From contig NZ_JAPDHW010000001.1 in the NCBI RefSeq assembly GCF_025971945.1, forward strand, positions 372,001 through 436,000: a stretch of DNA of 64,000 nucleotides. Direction: 5' to 3'. Origin of the DNA: Chryseobacterium kimseyorum (GTDB lineage Bacteria > Bacteroidota > Bacteroidia > Flavobacteriales > Weeksellaceae). The position numbers were made by a program, and so were the translations under genes. A model generated the notes under the pieces. The model searched no databases, was not told the DNA's origin, and was given only the letters and a program-made list of their open reading frames with translations. Shown piece by piece: positions 61,671 through 64,000 of this stretch (position 1 is its first letter; each line of letters opens with the position of its first letter).

Positions 61671-62381
61671 ATGAAAATCACATTAAGAAAGCTAAGCACA
61701 AAAGACTTGGCGACGCTCGCGCAGAGAACAATCAACACTTCCGATTCAGGAAATTATCCAGTGATCGATGCGCATCCGCTTCTAGCGGAACTGAAGGTGA
61801 AGTATGCCGAGTATGATGCCGTTTATACCAAAATGACCTTCAGCGGAAAAGGAAATGATGTTGCCCATGCGGACCGGGAAAGAGACATGGCTTACACCAC
61901 ATTGAAGACCTTCCTCAACAGCTACCGAAAAATGGTCACACTGCCTGGCTATCAGTCTGCAGAAGACCTCTATCAGATCTTCAAGCAGTTTGGTCTGGAT
62001 CTCGACCGTATGAGCTACTCGTCCCAAACCGCCCAGATGAAAAAGCTTATCGATGAATTGGATAAGAGTGAGAATATGCAGAAGCTTACTGCACTGTCCC
62101 TCACCGCAGCTTTCGACGATATGAAAGGTAAGCAGACGGCCTTTGAAGAAATCTTTGCAGAGCAGGCCGGTGCCAACGCTGACCTTCGCCAACAGAAGAG
62201 TGCCTCTGCCATCCGTAACGATCTAGAGGAAACCCTGAAATCTTTTTTTGGACTCCTGACAGCCATGAAAGACGTCGCAGACTGGAAACTTTTTTACAAT
62301 GATGTAAATGAACTGGTAAAAGCGGCGAAGAATTCCAAGCTGCCACCAGTGGTCAACAAAGGCGGGAACATTCCACAATAA
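61671..62381 (+). CDS. DUF6261 family protein
   Basis: A 236-residue soluble, mostly helical protein. The opening ITLRKLSTKDLATLAQR and KERDMAYTTLKTFLNSYRK-like segment fit DUF6261, known from Bacteroidetes, function unknown. No signal peptide or membrane segment. Its codons look somewhat richer in G and C than its neighbours, which may hint at acquisition. It sits just downstream of the 41-bp array and upstream of a strong terminator, and stands alone. Confidence 0.75.
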   Translation: MKITLRKLSTKDLATLAQRTINTSDSGNYPVIDAHPLLAELKVKYAEYDAVYTKMTFSGKGNDVAHADRERDMAYTTLKTFLNSYRKMVTLPGYQSAEDLYQIFKQFGLDLDRMSYSSQTAQMKKLIDELDKSENMQKLTALSLTAAFDDMKGKQTAFEEIFAEQAGANADLRQQKSASAIRNDLEETLKSFFGLLTAMKDVADWKLFYNDVNELVKAAKNSKLPPVVNKGGNIPQ

Positions 62382-62390
62382 AAAGCAATA

Positions 62391-62419
62391 AAACAACCTC
62401 ATCAGGTTGTTTTTATTTT
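62391..62419 (+). terminator. Terminator of the DUF6261 gene
   Basis: AAACAACCT (62391-62399) and AGGTTGTTT (62403-62411) form a nine-bp stem with a three- to four-base loop, then TTATTTTT. The arms resemble the AAACAGGTTGTTT part of the 41-bp array. Confidence 0.7.
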
Positions 62420-62708
62420 TGACAGATGTGATCAGAATTTTGGCAGTCTGAATACCTACAACAAAAAGGAAGCTTGTAGAGAGTGGAGTTTTATTGATGT
62501 TTTTTCTTCCACACATTACAAGGAAAACTGATCTGCAAAAAAACTGCTGAGCAAGAATGTTCAACGAAGCCGAACAGTTTTCTTAACCTTGTCAATGATT
62601 TGCCAATATTTATTAGTATTACTCAAAAAATACCACAAAAGGGTAATTTCTTTGGATGGACATAATTCCTACTTTTGAGTAGAAATTTATTAATAAAAAC
62701 TAATACCC
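62420..62708. other. Intergenic region, promoter of the small secreted protein
   Basis: Contains TTTGG (62651), 15 bases, then TACTTTTG (62670-62677), a -7 box 31 bases upstream of the ATG at 62709. Otherwise no frame, repeat or RNA gene is recognised. Confidence 0.4.
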
Positions 62709-63080
62709 ATGAAAACTTATCTTACACTGGCTCTACTTTTAATGAGCACTTTTATTTTTGCACAAAGCGAAAAGTTTAAAAAAATTGAAACGACCCTGAA
62801 TGAACAGCTGCAAGGTTCTTACATGCTGAGAGGGATTTATGATCCGCCTTCTTATTCGTTTGTTTCGCTGAAGATTGCAGAGAATGGTGACATAACAGTT
62901 ACCGGAGACGAGAAGCCTTTTAGCGAAACCTATTCTATTAAAAATGCTTCAATATCATCAGACAGAATGAAAGTAAGGATCTATCAGGGCGAGCCAAGAG
63001 TCAATATTACTTTCTACGTGAAATCAGAACAGGAGCTTTTAAAATCTTTTCTTGAACTGCAGAAACTCTTAAATAAATAG
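62709..63080 (+). CDS. Small secreted protein, unknown
   Basis: A 123-residue protein with signal peptide (MKTYLTLALLLMSTFIFAQ). The mature part of about 104 residues alternates beta-type segments (YSFVSLKIAENGDITVTG, MKVRIYQGEPRVNITFYV) with a helical C-end. No recognised domain or lipobox, so a periplasmic or secreted soluble protein. Preceded by a -7 box and followed by a bidirectional terminator. Function unknown. Confidence 0.7.
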   Translation: MKTYLTLALLLMSTFIFAQSEKFKKIETTLNEQLQGSYMLRGIYDPPSYSFVSLKIAENGDITVTGDEKPFSETYSIKNASISSDRMKVRIYQGEPRVNITFYVKSEQELLKSFLELQKLLNK

Positions 63081-63102
63081 TTTTACAGTTGATACAAAAC
63101 AA

Positions 63103-63136
63103 TAAACCCCGACAATAGATCGGGGTTTAATTATTT
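63103..63136. terminator. Bidirectional terminator
   Basis: TAAACCCCGA (63103-63112) pairs perfectly with TCGGGGTTTA (63120-63129). It separates the secreted-protein gene (+) from the convergent SDR gene (-). Confidence 0.75.
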
Positions 63137-63152
63137 TAAAATTTAATTTTAA

Positions 63153-64000
63153 TTATTCTGCTGCATCTTTATTACTGCGGGAACTTCTTGACGTGAAAAA
63201 CATATACGCCAATCCTAAGGTAACACCGGCAACCATAGCCAGTTTTGTTTTCTTACTTGGCACCGGAAGAGAGGTTTCTCCATAAATCTGATGTGGTTCC
63301 GGCGATGATTCCAAAACATTTCCTGAAGTGGGTTCACCGTTTTTCAGCTTCATCATCATTCTCATTCCAGCAGATGCTGTATTGATGATGGCTTTCGGGA
63401 ACATTCCATAAACGTTCACCAGGAGCCTTGATGTAATATCCGGAAATAAATCTTTTTTCGGCTGTTTTGCGAGCTCTACAATCTTAGCCGCCGTATCACG
63501 GGGATCAGCTGCAAAAGGAGGAACTTTAAAATCAAGACCTGAATACTTTGCTGAATGTGCATTTCCCGTAGAACGCTGAATCTGCGGATACAGATTGGCA
63601 ATATGAATATCTGTAAAATCTGAAATTTCTCCCTGAAGACATTCCATCATTCCACGGATACCGAATTTTGTAGCAGAGTACACAGCGCTGTAAGGAGCAG
63701 GCATAAACCCACCAATGGATACATTATTAATCAGAATACCTTCATTCTGTTCCTTGAAAATCGGCAGTACACTGTAGGCTCCGTGCATATATCCGAAAAG
63801 ATTGGTTTTAATAACCTGCTCGTGAAGCGTCATCGGAATTTCTTCAAATTTACCGCTTGCCATTACTCCTGCGTTGTTTACCCAGATATCTATTCTTCCA
63901 AATTCAAGGATGGCTCTTTTAACTAAATTATCCACTTCTTCTGCTTTTGAAACATCGGTAGCAACAGCAATCGCTTTTACTTCAAGTTCTCTGCAGAGAT
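63153..64000 (-). CDS. SDR oxidoreductase with C-terminal membrane segment, N-terminus cut by window
   Basis: The frame runs past the right edge: codons upstream of 63935 continue in phase (ELEVKAIAVATDVSKAEE), so the N-terminal Rossmann GxxxGxG part lies outside. Visible: NNAG (VNNAGVMASG), catalytic Tyr/Lys in YSATKFG (AVYSATKFGIRG) and a C-terminal hydrophobic segment (AMVAGVTLGLAYMFF), suggesting membrane anchoring. Members of this subgroup act on lipids or alcohols; substrate unknown. Confidence 0.9.
   Translation of the reverse strand, partial: LCRELEVKAIAVATDVSKAEEVDNLVKRAILEFGRIDIWVNNAGVMASGKFEEIPMTLHEQVIKTNLFGYMHGAYSVLPIFKEQNEGILINNVSIGGFMPAPYSAVYSATKFGIRGMMECLQGEISDFTDIHIANLYPQIQRSTGNAHSAKYSGLDFKVPPFAADPRDTAAKIVELAKQPKKDLFPDITSRLLVNVYGMFPKAIINTASAGMRMMMKLKNGEPTSGNVLESSPEPHQIYGETSLPVPSKKTKLAMVAGVTLGLAYMFFTSRSSRSNKDAAE

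Overview
This window looks like chromosome from a member of the Flavobacteriia, most likely a Chryseobacterium-type genus (Weeksellaceae). I infer this from AT-rich intergenic DNA, repeated TAnnTTTG (-7) promoter boxes instead of sigma70-like ones, few Shine-Dalgarno sites, a secreted protease with a type IX secretion (T9SS) C-terminal tail, bacillithiol-linked proteins (YtxJ, YfiT), DUF6261, and short intergenic repeat families. I could not run a search, so the genus is an inference.

Layout. 1-4.8 kb: translation genes (thrS, infC) and a small operon (MazG-like pyrophosphohydrolase, thioredoxin-like protein, DUF4230). 5-9.3 kb: a T9SS-exported reprolysin-like metalloprotease and an acyl-CoA dehydrogenase. 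9.5-18.7 kb: SatD/DUF3307 pair, purC, purF, a porin-like barrel, aroB, an rRNA pseudouridine synthase, a TlpA-type thioredoxin and pncA. 19-26.8 kb: DEAD-box helicase, a bacillithiol/DinB-fold gene string ending in a Crp/Fnr regulator, and stress-type genes with two more Crp/Fnr genes, one broken by an in-frame TGA. 26.8-33.2 kb: the four-gene ligase-associated DNA repair set (exonuclease, ATP-dependent ligase, Lhr-type helicase, PdeM). 33.2-47.9 kb: TetR-, Crp-, AraC- and HxlR-linked redox and detoxification genes (rhodanese, SDR/PRISE, aldo-keto reductases, Old Yellow Enzyme, CAT-like acetyltransferase). 47.2-59.7 kb: a carbohydrate locus with a Nudix-fold regulator, TonB-dependent receptor, two GH3 glycosidases, an esterase, a nucleoside-hydrolase-like protein and a FucP-type sugar transporter. 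59.7-61.7 kb: an accessory region with a REP-associated tyrosine transposase (RAYT) inside a fourfold tandem repeat, followed by an exact 41-bp tandem array. 61.7-64 kb: DUF6261, a small secreted protein and the C-terminal part of an SDR.

How the genes fit together. The carbohydrate locus reads as outer-membrane import, periplasmic or surface hydrolysis (GH3, esterase), then inner-membrane uptake by the MFS transporter; the Nudix-fold protein with a degraded catalytic box is the likely sugar-responsive regulator. The repair set acts as one pathway. The detoxification genes are organised around local regulators with visible candidate operators: a perfect 26-bp palindrome next to tetR, GTAAC repeats between the OYE and hxlR genes, and two 29-bp operator-like units in front of satD.

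Most unusual: (1) the RAYT region, where every tandem unit also carries a copy of the last bases and terminator of the upstream transporter gene, and three of four units have lost most of the transposase; (2) the 41-bp array with alternating A/B units and GTTTAAAC cores upstream of DUF6261; (3) the tandem operators at satD; (4) a possible AUA start for infC. I found no tRNA, rRNA, CRISPR array or prophage.
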